DNA from: Dictyophora rubrovolvata
Taxonomy: Eukaryota > Basidiomycota > Agaricomycetes > Phallales > Phallaceae
Direction of reading: 5' to 3'
Assembly: GCA_029959195.1 (NCBI GenBank)
Contig: CP114123.1
Span: 310,001-374,000 of the forward strand
DNA length: 64,000 nt
The translations under genes were made by a program, and so were the position numbers. Below the pieces are notes generated by a model. That model saw only the letters and a list, made by a program, of their open reading frames with translations, ran no database searches and was not told the origin of the DNA. Positions within the stretch are counted from its first letter, which is position 1, and every line of letters begins with the position of its first letter. Of the stretch, positions 20,660 through 32,072 are shown in pieces.

Positions 20660-21328
20660 GTTGTGTCCGTCAAAGTAGAATGTGCGAGTGTACTAATAAC
20701 TGAATGTTGTCAATAAAGCGCGACATAAAACCGCCTTGTTCGGATCCGGAACCAATTACATTTAGAAAGTCTTGGAGCCTGAATGAACTGTGCCACACCC
20801 ATTGCTGTCTTTGTTGTCAAAAAAAGCTTTTATTTTTCAAGAGCCCGTGCATCGCTAACTTGAATAGTAGGTACCAACGCTTATAACGTCCACTTGTTCC
20901 AAACCACACTTTGGCCTTATTAGTACCCCATACGACAGCGAAATAAGACTCAATAAAGTACGCTTAGCAAACTAGCTGTATTGTCCGTGTAGTCCCCTCA
21001 TATCACAATTAATGTTGATGCACTATTAATCTCAGGTCGCATGAGGCTCGGGGACATCTTCAGAGGCCTCAGGCTATCCTTCAAGCTGGAGTCATGGACA
21101 TGTTTTTCAATGCCGACAGGTTTAATCAAACCAGGCAAATCACACGTAGCAGTATTAAGAGTTTACGCGAGACAGGGATTTGCCGCTGAAGGCGGCTAGT
21201 CTTACATATAATAGTCCGACGCTGCTGAAACCAAACCGAAACTCCAACATTGAACATCAGGAGCATCAAGATTCCTAAATATTCTTATCTCTTCACTTTA
21301 TCATTTCAAATTTTTTATAACAAGATCC
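20660..21328. other. Intergenic stretch
   Basis: No gene supported. It lies between the SEN54 stop and the BTB gene remnant. Confidence 0.45.
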
Positions 21329-22409
21329 ATGATGGTTCAAGAAGAAGAAAATCCAGAAGTAATTCAGGCTGAAAGCACAGTTTTACTCGACGTTCCTCCC
21401 TACTGGCATTGCTTTGGTGACGTTATTCTACAAGTCAAGAACAATGGGATAGAATATCGATTTTGTGTCCATCAACACATTATTTCCTTTCAGTCCTGTC
21501 CGGAAAGACATGTTTAATACGGGAAAAGAATTTGAACAGCGTTCAGTGCCGGACAGCCTGAGGTTGCCAGTTGTGCCATTGGAGGATCCGTTGAAGGACG
21601 TTTGTGCTTTGATTTGGGCATTCTATTACGGCCTGTGCTCGCAGAAAAAGTTCTGTTGAATTCACTCGATATTATTGACAGAGATGACTTTTACAAAAGT
21701 ACTGTTCTAAAAGAGACTCTTGGACCGTCGACGTTTGCGAGACGACTGATCTGGAAATCACTCTTGGGCTATTGCGGATATCTCACAAGTATCAGGCCGA
21801 CAAGATACATAAATCTGTAGTCAAGTTAATTCTAGAGAGCTGGTCACTTAATTTCCAAGAGTATTTCGAAAATGATCAAGAGGAGCGACAGAGGATAGCG
21901 AGCAGCATTGAGGTGATCAAGGCAGCAAGAGCAACAAATTGCGCCGTACTGCTTCCAACAGCTTTTTATGAGCTCGCTACAGTTCCGATGGAACGACGGA
22001 CGGTAGATGGGGCCAACAAGCTTTGCCTTCTTTCATCCGAAGACCTCACCTGTCTCTTTCTCGGCAAAAGTCGAATATATCTGCGCTTCAAAGTTTTCCT
22101 TGAAAGACGGTTGGAGGAATACCGAAATGGGTTCGGAGATACATGCTGCTGCAATCGCCGCCAAATCTTGCTCAGCAAGCCGAGCTTGGCTCCAGGTTTT
22201 TAGACGGCACACCCAATTTCGAAAAACCGTTCGCATTGAGATCACTGGCTGATCTCGGTGTCAAAAGCTGCATAACCTGTGGAGGTTGGATTTTCGGGTT
22301 ATTGAGAGGCTTAGAAGAAGAGATTTGGAAGAACCTACCCGTTGAATTTAATTTACCTGATGTGGATGTTGAGTACAGGATGCCTCGAAAATGTAGGACG
22401 TTTCTATGA
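21329..22409 (+). pseudogene. BTB/POZ-domain protein of an agaric family, frame-broken
   Basis: The reading order is that of a fungal BTB protein: CFGDVILQVKNNGIEYR, VHQHIISF, then in another frame SPVRKDMFNTGKEFEQRS, LRLPVVPLEDPLKDVCALIW, AFYYGPVLAEK, later SHKYQADKIHKSVVKLIL, CAVLLPTAFYELATVP, LSSEDLTCLFLGKSR, and finally CITCGGWIFGLLRGLEEE with IWKNLPVEFNLPDVD. BTB domains mediate protein dimerisation and often recruit Cullin-3. The frame changes at least three times, and at the first change (near 21492) removing an intron would delete the core BTB strand, so breaks are more likely than splicing. One or two of the later changes could still be introns. Such BTB proteins form large lineage-specific families in mushrooms. 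Confidence 0.6.
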
Positions 22410-23130
22410 TTATTCATTATTGAAACGGAAAAAGTTTCATTTAAAAGCGAAGGACCATTGATTTGGATATTTACGCGATACTCGCAATGATAACACAGAT
22501 GATATTGATATGGAGGAGATTTGCTAATAAAGGGCTATGTTTGAGAATAATGTTTAATATTATACGTATTTATCGTTTGACAGAACTGGAGTTTAGTGCA
22601 CTCTTGATCTTCAATCTCTATAGAATATGCGATAAATTCGCCAGAGCCATTGAGAGATCTACAAACCCGCATATTATGTACTGTGGATGACGAACATTAC
22701 CGTTACCAAGACCGCGACCACCGTTACCGTTCAAGCTTCAACAGGTAAACACAAGAAACGCATGACCACGGCCGTCGGACTTTTGCACTGTATTTTGACT
22801 GTAATCCATACATGACAGAAGCCCCGTCCTGGGGCCAGATCCAACTGTCCCGGCTTGGGATTTGGAGCCAGCGTAGGCCGGCCAAAGCCGCTTGGCTTCA
22901 GGGCCAGAAAATCATCAACTTAGTTGGCTCAGCCTGGCTGAGTGACGCAGCAGAGTTACATAATCGATTAGTGAGCGCTTGAGTCCGGAGTCTGCCGATT
23001 GGCTGACAAGAAATCAGCGACCCACCACGTCACGTCGTCTCGCCAAGTGGACCGATGCCATTGAATCCCACCTTGTGCCTTGTGATTCCTTGGATTTTGA
23101 ACGCAAACGCTTTTTCGTACTCTCCTGGGC
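22410..23130. other. Intergenic stretch upstream of the sphingosine kinase gene
   Basis: No gene supported. A short region near 22690-22735 has a tandem CGTTACC/ACCGTTAC pattern. Confidence 0.4.
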
Positions 23131-25118
23131 GATGCAGTCTGATCTTGCTGCTCCGAAGCTCACCATTGTGAGCACAGCGACTAAAGCTACGTTATCACTG
23201 TGCTGCGCTACGTCTACTCTCAGTATATACAATGCGGGTGAGTTTTTTTTTTATTGGTGGAAAGAGGTCTTACCGTCTCTGGGTTCCATAGGAAAACTGA
23301 AAGTCAGGGTATCTTTTGAAAGGGTGCTATGGTGTACAATCACTTCAGATGATGTCTTATCTCTTTCACTGCTTCGATCTCACCGCCGCAAACTGGTGCT
23401 TCTCTCTGTTTCGGGTACCTTCGATGCGGTGGTTCGACAAGAAGCTGAAAGATTCTCAACATTCATTATGGACAAGGCTTACGAAGGTATCAAGCTTTTG
23501 TCTTTTTTCTTTGAATCCGGACATGTCAGCCAACTTGATTTGTTTCAGACCTCGAGCGACAGCGCAAGTTCAAAGTGCTTATAAATCCAAAGGGTGGCCC
23601 GGTAAGCAAATGTCATGTCAGCGACAAATCACGACCCGGTTTTTTTATGTTTTCCATCAAAAGGGAAGGGCTCTTCAGATATTTCACAACAAGGCCAAGC
23701 AAATCTTCGAGGCCGCTCATTGTTCCGTTGACATAGCTGGTATGAGGGCGGAACCTTGACATAATTAAATCGTATTTTGACTGTCAGCGTAGTGACCAGC
23801 TACAGTCGACATGGTTATGATATTGTTAAGGAAATGTCGTTGGATTATGACGCTATTGCTGTCTTGTCAGGAGACGGTTTAATCCATGAAGTCTACAACG
23901 GACTTGCAGATCATGAAAATTCGGACCAGGCACTTGACCTGCCAATTATTCAGATTCCTACTGGCTCTGCGAACGGTTTCAGTATGGCATTACTTGGGAC
24001 TCAGGTAAATATCATTGAATCGTCTTTTAACATCTCAGATAATGACATCGTTCCGTAGGAAGGACTGGACGTTGGTGCTGCTGTTTTGAATGCCATCAAA
24101 GGTACCTAAAATCTGGAAAACATCGAGCTCTTGTGCTGAAATAAATATTGTATCCTAGGCAAAAAGATGAAAATCGACCTATGCTCCATTCGACAAAACG
24201 ACAAACAATTTATCTCGTTTTTATCTCAGACCGTGGGTTTAATGGCGGATCTTGATTTGGGAACGGAACATCTAAGATGGATGGGCGACACTCGGTTTGT
24301 AATAGGATACATTTGGGAAGGTTTGTTTACTACTTTCTTAATTGCGTCCTTTTTTTGTATTATTGACTCACGTTCCACGGTTAGTTATCCAGAATAAGGG
24401 ATGCGGTATCAAGCTGGAAATTAAGACATCCGTCCGAGATAAAGGGGAAATGGTCAAGTCATATAAGTCTCGGGCTGAGTCCCCAGTTTCATCCGTTGAT
24501 ACCGAAGAGACATGGATAACTATCGATGAACCTGTGGGATATATGTAGTACGTATTTATACGCACGTCAATCGTCCCTCTCTTCTCAAAGATCCTAAAGC
24601 GCGGGAAAGATACCTCGCGTCTCCAGGTAGGGAGATATTCTGTTCTCTTGCGAAACACGTCATCTGATAGGATAACCAGGGATCTGATGCAATTTCCGTT
24701 AGCGGTATGTGATGATGGATTCATCGATGTCGTTCTACAAGAACGAGTAAGCAAATCATTCATATCCTATAATCCCGAAGACCAAGTTTGAAATCAACGA
24801 CTATTAGATTCCTCGATTACTATGGCTAAAAAGCATGGATAAAGCGGATCAAGGAAAACACTACTGGATGCCCACTGTGCGCTAAATTTCGTTCAGAGAA
24901 AAATTTGTCATGTCATTGATGTATATTTAAATGTATCACAGCAACACTATTATAAGGCTAAAGCGTACCGCTTAACGCCGCATGCCTCAGAAGGACATTG
25001 TTCTATTGATGGGGAACGGTTTCCATATGCTCCCTTCGAAGTTGAGGTTCTTCCGCGCATGGGTACGACTCTGGGTAGAGGATCTTGGGCTACGGTCCAA
25101 TTTTACGAAAAACAATAG
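23131..25118 (+). CDS. Sphingosine (long-chain base) kinase, DAGK-domain family
   Basis: Lipid kinase that phosphorylates sphingoid bases, balancing ceramide against sphingosine-1-phosphate. From ATG 23131, MQSDLAAPKLTIVSTATKA leads into VLWCTITSDDVLSLSLL and AERFSTFIMDKAYE. The catalytic domain then reads RKFKVLINPKGGPGRALQIF, VLSGDGLIHEVYNGL (nucleotide loop), LPIIQIPTGSANGFS, EGLDVGAAVLNAIKGKK, QTVGLMADLDLGTE, later DLMQFPLAVCDDGFIDVV and the C-terminal CSIDGERFPYAPFEVEV. At least eight short introns restore frame, for example 23238-23291, the one ending before DLERQRK, and a GTGCGC...CACAG intron before QHYYKAKAYRLTP. The junction around 24540-24680, between DEPVGY and DLMQFP, is unresolved: the straightforward reading meets a TAG. 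The call is therefore a probable intact gene with one uncertain segment. Confidence 0.82.
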
Positions 25119-25627
25119 ATGCGCTGCTATATTTATTCATTTATAGTCTTCTTGATATCCCCGTTTTTTTTTTTTGATTAGGAGCTATTTAATCGTTCGT
25201 ATATCCAAAAGAGTGTCTTGTTTACATGCTATAACACATTTCAATTGGGATTTTATGAGACAGAAGGGGGAAACGTTTCATTGAAAACACCTCAACTGAG
25301 CTAAAACCGCTAGGCACAAGAATTTGTTCCTCTTCCTATTGGGAAATTCGGCTCCTGTCATGTGGGCGCCTTCGACCAGAGCTGAGAACATTGGCAGCGC
25401 TCACTTGCCACAAAACCAACCTTCTTCTAGCTTTCCACTAAACTTCAATCTTCCCAACAGTCAATGTCCATTTTCTCTCTTCATTCAGTTTATATCCCAT
25501 GGTTTGGGTCTTGTCCCTTTCGACTCATTGGTACGTTCTTCTCGTTAACTTATGATCCTTTTTATATCTAAGTCTTCCATGCCATGCTCTACACAAAAGG
25601 TGATTTATGTCTAGGAGCCTCAGGACC
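25119..25627. other. Intergenic stretch, possibly with an upstream exon of the next gene
   Basis: An open stretch at 25324-25545 ends at a plausible GTACGT donor, but no acceptor downstream joins it in the right frame to the membrane-protein exon. It is therefore not included in that gene. Confidence 0.35.
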
Positions 25628-26507
25628 ATGGCTACTCTACAGAATGGCTTCCGAAGGGACTCAAGGCATGTCGACACTGAGTCATTTGAACTCGAGATTC
25701 ATTCTAAAGCCTACTACCCGCTTGAAACAGACATCTCAATTGAGACGCAAATTCTCCGACTCCTAACATTCTCCACTCGTTATCTAGATTTGTTTTTGGG
25801 TCCTCAATACAACACGGTTACGGATGGGGTCATTTTCTCTTCCAGCTTGCTTGCGGTCTCCGCGTTGATCTATAGTAAAATTCAATCTGGGTGAGAACTG
25901 GACCTATGAACTGTATTTCAGAAGCTGCCACTCATTGACAACTCTTTAAAATCAGGTTTCATGGAAAAAAGACGGCAGCTTGCGCCCTTAAAATCGTTGT
26001 CCAATGCATTGTGCCCTTGCTCATGGCAATTTACACTAGCTACTCGTCCACTTTTATCGGAATAGCATGGACCTTCTCTCAGTACCTCGGTGTTGCTTCT
26101 GATTGTCATCAATTCCAAATGAATATTACGTCTGGTAATGCGGACTGGAAAACAATCGTCTACCTTGTTCTTATCAGCAGTTATCGTCTCTTCTACATTC
26201 CTCATTGGATACTTAGGTTTGATATCAGTTTACCTCACCTCAAAGCGACTTTTTAAATTAATTAATTCTCCATACACGTAGATACTTGGAGGTGGGACTT
26301 CTGGATCCTATTGGGACGCTTTCTGGCATCTTTACACTGGAGTTCCACCTTATTTGCTTCGCGTGTCTTGCAACGTCTTTAGCTAGAAAGAAGCTCCGCG
26401 ATCAGAATCAGGGGTCGGCTGATGAGAAAGGTTATGGATCAGTAGCAAAAGAGAAAACTGAGTACGCAAATCTGATATTTCCGAACTCACCGTACAGTTC
26501 ATACTAA
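25628..26507 (+). CDS. Predicted multi-pass membrane protein of unknown function
   Basis: Three exons (25628-25890, 25956-26216, 26282-26507) sum to 750 nt, 249 aa, with both introns in frame. After a polar N-terminus, IETQILRLLTFSTRYLDLFL and VIFSSSLLAVSALIY form hydrophobic segments. KIVVQCIVPLLMAIYTSY, TIVYLVLISSYRLFYI and the last-exon GIFTLEFHLICFACLATSLA add more, so four or five membrane spans are likely. The C-terminal tail is charged (RKKLRDQNQGSADEK). I do not recognise the family. The start may lie further upstream. Confidence 0.55.
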
Positions 26508-27019
26508 CGATAATCGTAGATTGAAGTAACTGATATCGCGTCCCCTTTATCATCCGACTTTCGCTTTTATATGGAAAGTTCTGGGTCATAAGTCTCCGTT
26601 TTTGAAATATTTTTGACGCGTTTAGAAATTGTTAGAAATACATTCTAAGAAAATTGTTTGTCATATTTCCTGGGAACCAGTGTGTGTCACTACATGAAGA
26701 ACTCGATCATTACGATAAGAACCGCAAATGTAAGAACTACATATATTGAGAAAATCAACCAAAACGTCAAAAAGTGCGAGGCGAAATTGAAAACTGTTCC
26801 GTTGTTTTGCTGTTGTTTCCAAATTCGTGCGATAAGAATCTTATGGCTCTACCTATCTTACTGGTCACTGTGTAAGGGACACACGATACTACTATTCAAA
26901 CTTTTCAGATTTTACGGTGACCGGCGGCAGGAATCAGGATCACAATAACTCCCATCCTTGTTAATATACTGATGACCAAAAGAATGGTTACTATGCTATA
27001 TCATATAAAATTGAAACGA
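26508..27019. other. Intergenic stretch
   Basis: AT-rich, nothing recognised. Confidence 0.4.
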
Positions 27020-27570
27020 CTAACCAGTTATCCACCATGGAACTGGAGAGTGTAGGTGGTCCGAATGCAGGTCAAACACCTTCGACATTCGACTAAAAAT
27101 CTTTTCTCCATAAGGAGAGACTCTGAAAAGCACGCAGACATTCCCTTCCAACTTTTTTTGAGAAGGCTTCAATATATATAGTACAACATCCCAGTCTAAA
27201 TCGAGTCGGCCGCTTTGGGTTCGGGCAGTGCACGGTCCCCAGACTTGACCTAGAAAGAAGTAGCGAGACTTGTAGAAATGATCCATAAAACTAAGAAAGG
27301 CTTGATTACGTTTGGCCACAAATTCACTACCAATGGCGAGACTCAACCATTTCAAGAACTGCAGTCAGAGTTTCGGCGAGATCAGCAAACAGCCTTAAGA
27401 CATGACTAATCTTCATATGTGTTGTATGAGTTTCAGGACGAGTTTGAAGTCGCCTCAAGCTTGCCCGTCGAACTCGGCTAAAAAAGCTTTTGAAACCCGT
27501 CTCCGCGCACGCTAAATACAATTCATCTCGAATAGCTGCAGTTAGAGGAACCTCGTGCTTCGTAGTTTTC
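27020..27570 (-). pseudogene. Unrecognised coding-like stretch in two frames
   Basis: Minus strand: KTTKHEVPLTAAIRDELYLA, ETGFKSFFSRVRRASL and HVLRLFADLAETLTAVLEMV, then in another frame KWLSLAIGSEFVAKRNQAFL, SFMDHFYKSRYFFLGQVWG and FRVSPYGEKIFSRMSKVFD, to a stop at 27022-27020. The composition looks protein-like over about 180 residues with one frame change near 27345. The family is not recognised and no initiator fits well; it may be a remnant. Confidence 0.25.
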
Positions 27571-30500
27571 CAATCCGAATAATATGTTCACCAGAGACCA
27601 TGTTCAGCAAATCCTAAGTCTCAATGTGCTTCAATAGCCTAGCTCCCCATATAGGTTCGGCACAAGCCGAAGGGTCTTGCGGAGCTCGAGTCGGAGTGTG
27701 AAGGAGATCGGCCAACCTGCTGTGCCGAATGAAACTCAGTCGGTCACCGTGACTGCGCTTTCGCATTTCCTACCACACCACCTATTGACGAAAATTCCAC
27801 CTTTCAGCTATCGTTTGGGTTTTAAGACTTTGCCGAAGCTAGTGTCTATCGCTTGTTTGTCGTGCACATTGAATCCCGGAGCTCGCTGGGTCAGTTAAAA
27901 CTGGCACAGTTGAGGGCCTCGAGGCAGATTTTACCTTGGTTAACGGTCGGTCTGAGGCTTGGCTTGGCGTAGATGGGGTGCATTGGTCGAGACGTTTTTT
28001 TTACTAAGCCGGTGTTTTGCTATCGGACTAGGCGTGAGGGCATCACTGGTCCGTCGACGGGTGGGCCTTGCGGTAGGCCATTCATTATTTTTCTGATGCT
28101 TTTTTTTCTGATTAAGCATGCTTGATTCGTGAGTTCCTTCGAGCTTCCGTGATTCTGATCTTCCAACCTGAATTGGGTGTTAAATATAATGCAGCATTAA
28201 TCATGGCAATGCCCTACATCTCATTCTCACTACTGAATTTGCATGGTTGGCTGGCATTGTAAGTGTCTGTTGTACGAGTCAAGAATGAAAAAATCACACA
28301 TGATTATCATTACTAAATACCAAACCCTGAACCCTTCAAACATAGACTTCGCTACGTTTAGGCCTAGACTTAAATTTTCTTTAGAAACAGACACCATCAA
28401 TCGGGCTTTAAAGTAATCAGTGAAACGAAATGTTGCCTGGCTGGTGAATGATTCTTCCTGTGCCGTAATTTGGAGAGGTACTTGGCTGTTGTAACTCTGA
28501 TTTGAAGTACACCCTCTACACCCCGTATGGATGCACGTTCTTCCTTATCTATCGCTCGACTACTTATCTTTGATCATCATTCAGATATATACATATATGT
28601 TTGCGGAAGATATCATAGCTGAACCAACATTCCTTCATGATCAAGTCAGACGGAAACCCTAAAAATGGGATAAGCTAGTATCTGTGTTCCTAAATTTGGC
28701 AGTTATAATTTCGGTTGAGTCGTACATCAAAGCGAGGCTAAGCGCTTACGAAAGTTTTTTCTTGTGTATATATGTGAGCTTCGTCCGGCTACTCGGACAT
28801 AAACACTCAAGTGGAATATCCAGTGTCGTTATGAACAGTAAATGACCCAGACCTGGGCTGGCGGGAAAAGGTGAGGCTGGAAATCTAAATATCAGAACAG
28901 CTCTATTGGTGCCCTCTTTATGTTCGCTTGCTGCCTCGGCTACAACTGCTGAAATCTTTTTGATATAGCAGTCTGCCAAGCTGATTCATTTTGAACCCAG
29001 ATATAGACGTTGTGGGAAATTGTTTATTGAATTTGCAGTAGTGGTCATTATTGGCTTGGATTACCAATAATAGAGCACGGTTCTACTAGACTCGTCAACT
29101 CTTGAGATTTTGGATTGGTGGTAGATAGTATCAGACTCCGGGAGTCTAATCATCAAATCGAATCTGGCTCTTTGCTTCTTTGGTAAAGTATAGTCCATTT
29201 CTAGTAATTTTTCTTGAGAAACTAGCGGAGGACCTTTTGGGAGGACTGATGGACTGCGGTGTGCTCTCAGAATTCATCAACGAAACGACAGAATTCCGAC
29301 ACTAGGCAACGTTTTAAGGGCACCGGGTTGAACCATTTTTTTCATATCATTCAAAATCATCTTCTTGTTTCAAAAAACTAATGTCGTATGATTCGTAATT
29401 TCAAATTCGCAGCTGAGTACATATTACCCCTGGCACACGAGCAAGGACCTCGAGAATCTACATAAGATGTAATACTATTTCCTTACTAAGTAAATATTGC
29501 CATATATACGCCATTTTTGATGTTCCTTTGAAGTCCTTGAGCTAAAAAAGTTATCTTCCAGGTTACCCGCGCGAATTGGAATTTCCCCGCTCCATTGAAC
29601 TCGGGAAGAAGTAACCGTACGCATTCGTCGATGTGTTATCGAGCTCTTTAAACGACCCTGAGAAGATAAACGTCGCTCGGGATGCAGATTAGGGTTAATC
29701 TGTGGAGCAGGCGTCTTCAAGCTCAGGACCATGAATTACCCCTGTCCCTTTCTTGGCATTATATACATTGTGGTCTTAGTGTCTACATTCAACAGCTAGG
29801 TGTCACCTCCTGTTGATACATATCTCCAGGGTCAAGGGGTCTCATTTTCACGTGCCTACAGCCTGGGTGGCTGTTGTAACCTCCAGCCGTGAACTCTGTT
29901 TTAAATTCAAATCGTATCGATGCGCTAGACGGATAGTTATTTTTTCTTTCCCGATAATGCCACCCATTACGTCAACGACTTGTGGGACTTTGGGTTACTA
30001 TGTGTGTAGAGAATGAGTTCCGAAAAGCACAGTTAGTGATGACCAAACTGAAACCAGGTGAAGTGCAACGTGTATAGCCTCTATTCGTGTAAAGGAAGGG
30101 ATGCTGGTCCGTTACGCAACGTTAGAACCAAGATAGGGTTGCTTCTGAGGTTGGTTCTCAGGTCTGTGATATAGCAGTTGTTGATAGGCTTATTAAGCCT
30201 CGGGCCGATTTGCCCTTTTTATTCAATTATACTATGTGCAGCATCCCAGTCAAGGCTGTCTCGAGGAGCCTTCAATGGGAAGATGACGCCTTTCGGCCTT
30301 TTGCGAAATGAACTATGATTTTGGCTCTGGTATTGACCGAAGTACGTAGATGTACTTGACACAAAAATGAGACCAAAATATTTGGAAATCCCATATCTGG
30401 ATATATCACTTGCTATCCAAGATTGAGTTCTTCAGTTCTATTCTGAGAACTTCCGTGAATTGGCGTCCCACGGCAGCCACGTTTTTGATATTGAAGCTTG

Positions 30501-32072
30501 GACCCGCTATGAATTTGGGGTTCAATGAAAGATATATTTAGTAGCGTATAGGATTCGATACGTTTGTGCGTTTATGAAGAATGTATTGAACGAAAGCGAT
30601 ATATAATTACTCGAAACTCGTTTGTTAATTATCGAACTTAAAAAATTTCAAAGCAATTACTATTAATTTATTTATATAGATCAGAATTGAAAGTAAAATT
30701 ACCAACAACTCTCTTCTTCTCATTTCTCCATTCGTTCAAGTTCAGAAGACCCGGGGATATGTTGGATGAGAGATGTGACCGCATTTCCTGTCCGTACTTA
30801 TACTCACGAAAGATAACTGTTTTATGTACTTTTCACTGGCGGTCGCGCCCGCTAAAATATGGTATCAGAAGGCGGGCAAAGAGTCGTACTGATTCTATTT
30901 ATCATGAGACTGGCAACCTGTTATTATAATTCCAACAAATCAATAGTAAAAGATGTAGTTTCTCATGAATGAGTAGTTAGTCTCTTCTTGATTGTAATAC
31001 ATGGTTCTCGATACGCCACTTGAAGAAATTAGCAGACTTCCGTTTAAAAGGACTTACTCTGAAGCTGACGGCGACCTCCGCCTGATCGCAAAATTAGCTT
31101 CGGAGGGAGAAAGAAATATCATTTGGCTTCAGATCTTATGGGCCTGTCTCACTCATCCTCATATCGCCCAGATGCAAACCAGCGCTCTGGACAAATTTTG
31201 CCTGCTAGATGCTATATGGACCCGGTTGACGTGCTGCTCTCCAGGAACAAAAGGAAGGTGTTGATGCATTTTTGAGCCTATCAGCGCTACAGGAACTTCT
31301 TCCAGCAGTGATTACTAAACCCACGATTGATCTCGATAAGAGTACTGACCCACAAAGGTGAAAGGATTCCCCATAGTACACGTGCATTTGAATGAGATGA
31401 GGTGTCTATCAGACGGCTATAGCCGTTGAATTAACGGGCCAGGAAGTAAGGTGAGATATATGTCTGTGCGAATTCTCAAGCCAAATATGACTAAGGTATT
31501 CACAGCACTTATAGAACGGGATGTGGCGAGGTTTTTTTTTGCAATATTATAACCTCTGTCGCTTGTACATACATGTAACATGTTAGACAGTCACGAAATG
31601 CTATGCGATGATTTCGCGGCTATTCACGGACTTTACGCTGGGAACTGTATATTTCCGGGATCAGCCTGAAGGCAACTTTGCTTATAGTTATTATGGTGTT
31701 ATAATGAGGGAATAGTTTTAACTAGTAATATCTTACCAAATACCACCAAAATGATGACCCAATAATGACTTCGACGTGACATGCGTGACAGGAATCGGAG
31801 GTAATTGGTTGAGCCATTTTCGTCCCTAGCCTCTGTCCCACAATTAAGTCCAAGCTTAATTTGGGACCTGTTTTTATTTATTTATTTTACAGTACAATTT
31901 GCCAGTTTTATTTCGTTTTGGATACCCCCGAGGGGTGCTGATGGGTTTAAAAGCTACACGGCGACATATTCTTTCACTCCCCACCCAGGTTCGTGAGCTC
32001 CACAGCGACTTGTTTTTTGTCTAAACCGTGGCGATTGTTCATCGCTACATAGCTTTATCATCAACCACAGCC
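27571..32072. other. Gene-poor stretch of about 4.5 kb
   Basis: I find no gene I can defend here. One modest open stretch at 31001-31264 (MVLDTPLEEISRLPFKRTYS...) continues in a shifted frame as EGVDAFLSLSALQELLPAV up to about 31361. It could be a remnant of an unrecognised gene. The remainder is AT-rich without evident repeats. Confidence 0.4.
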
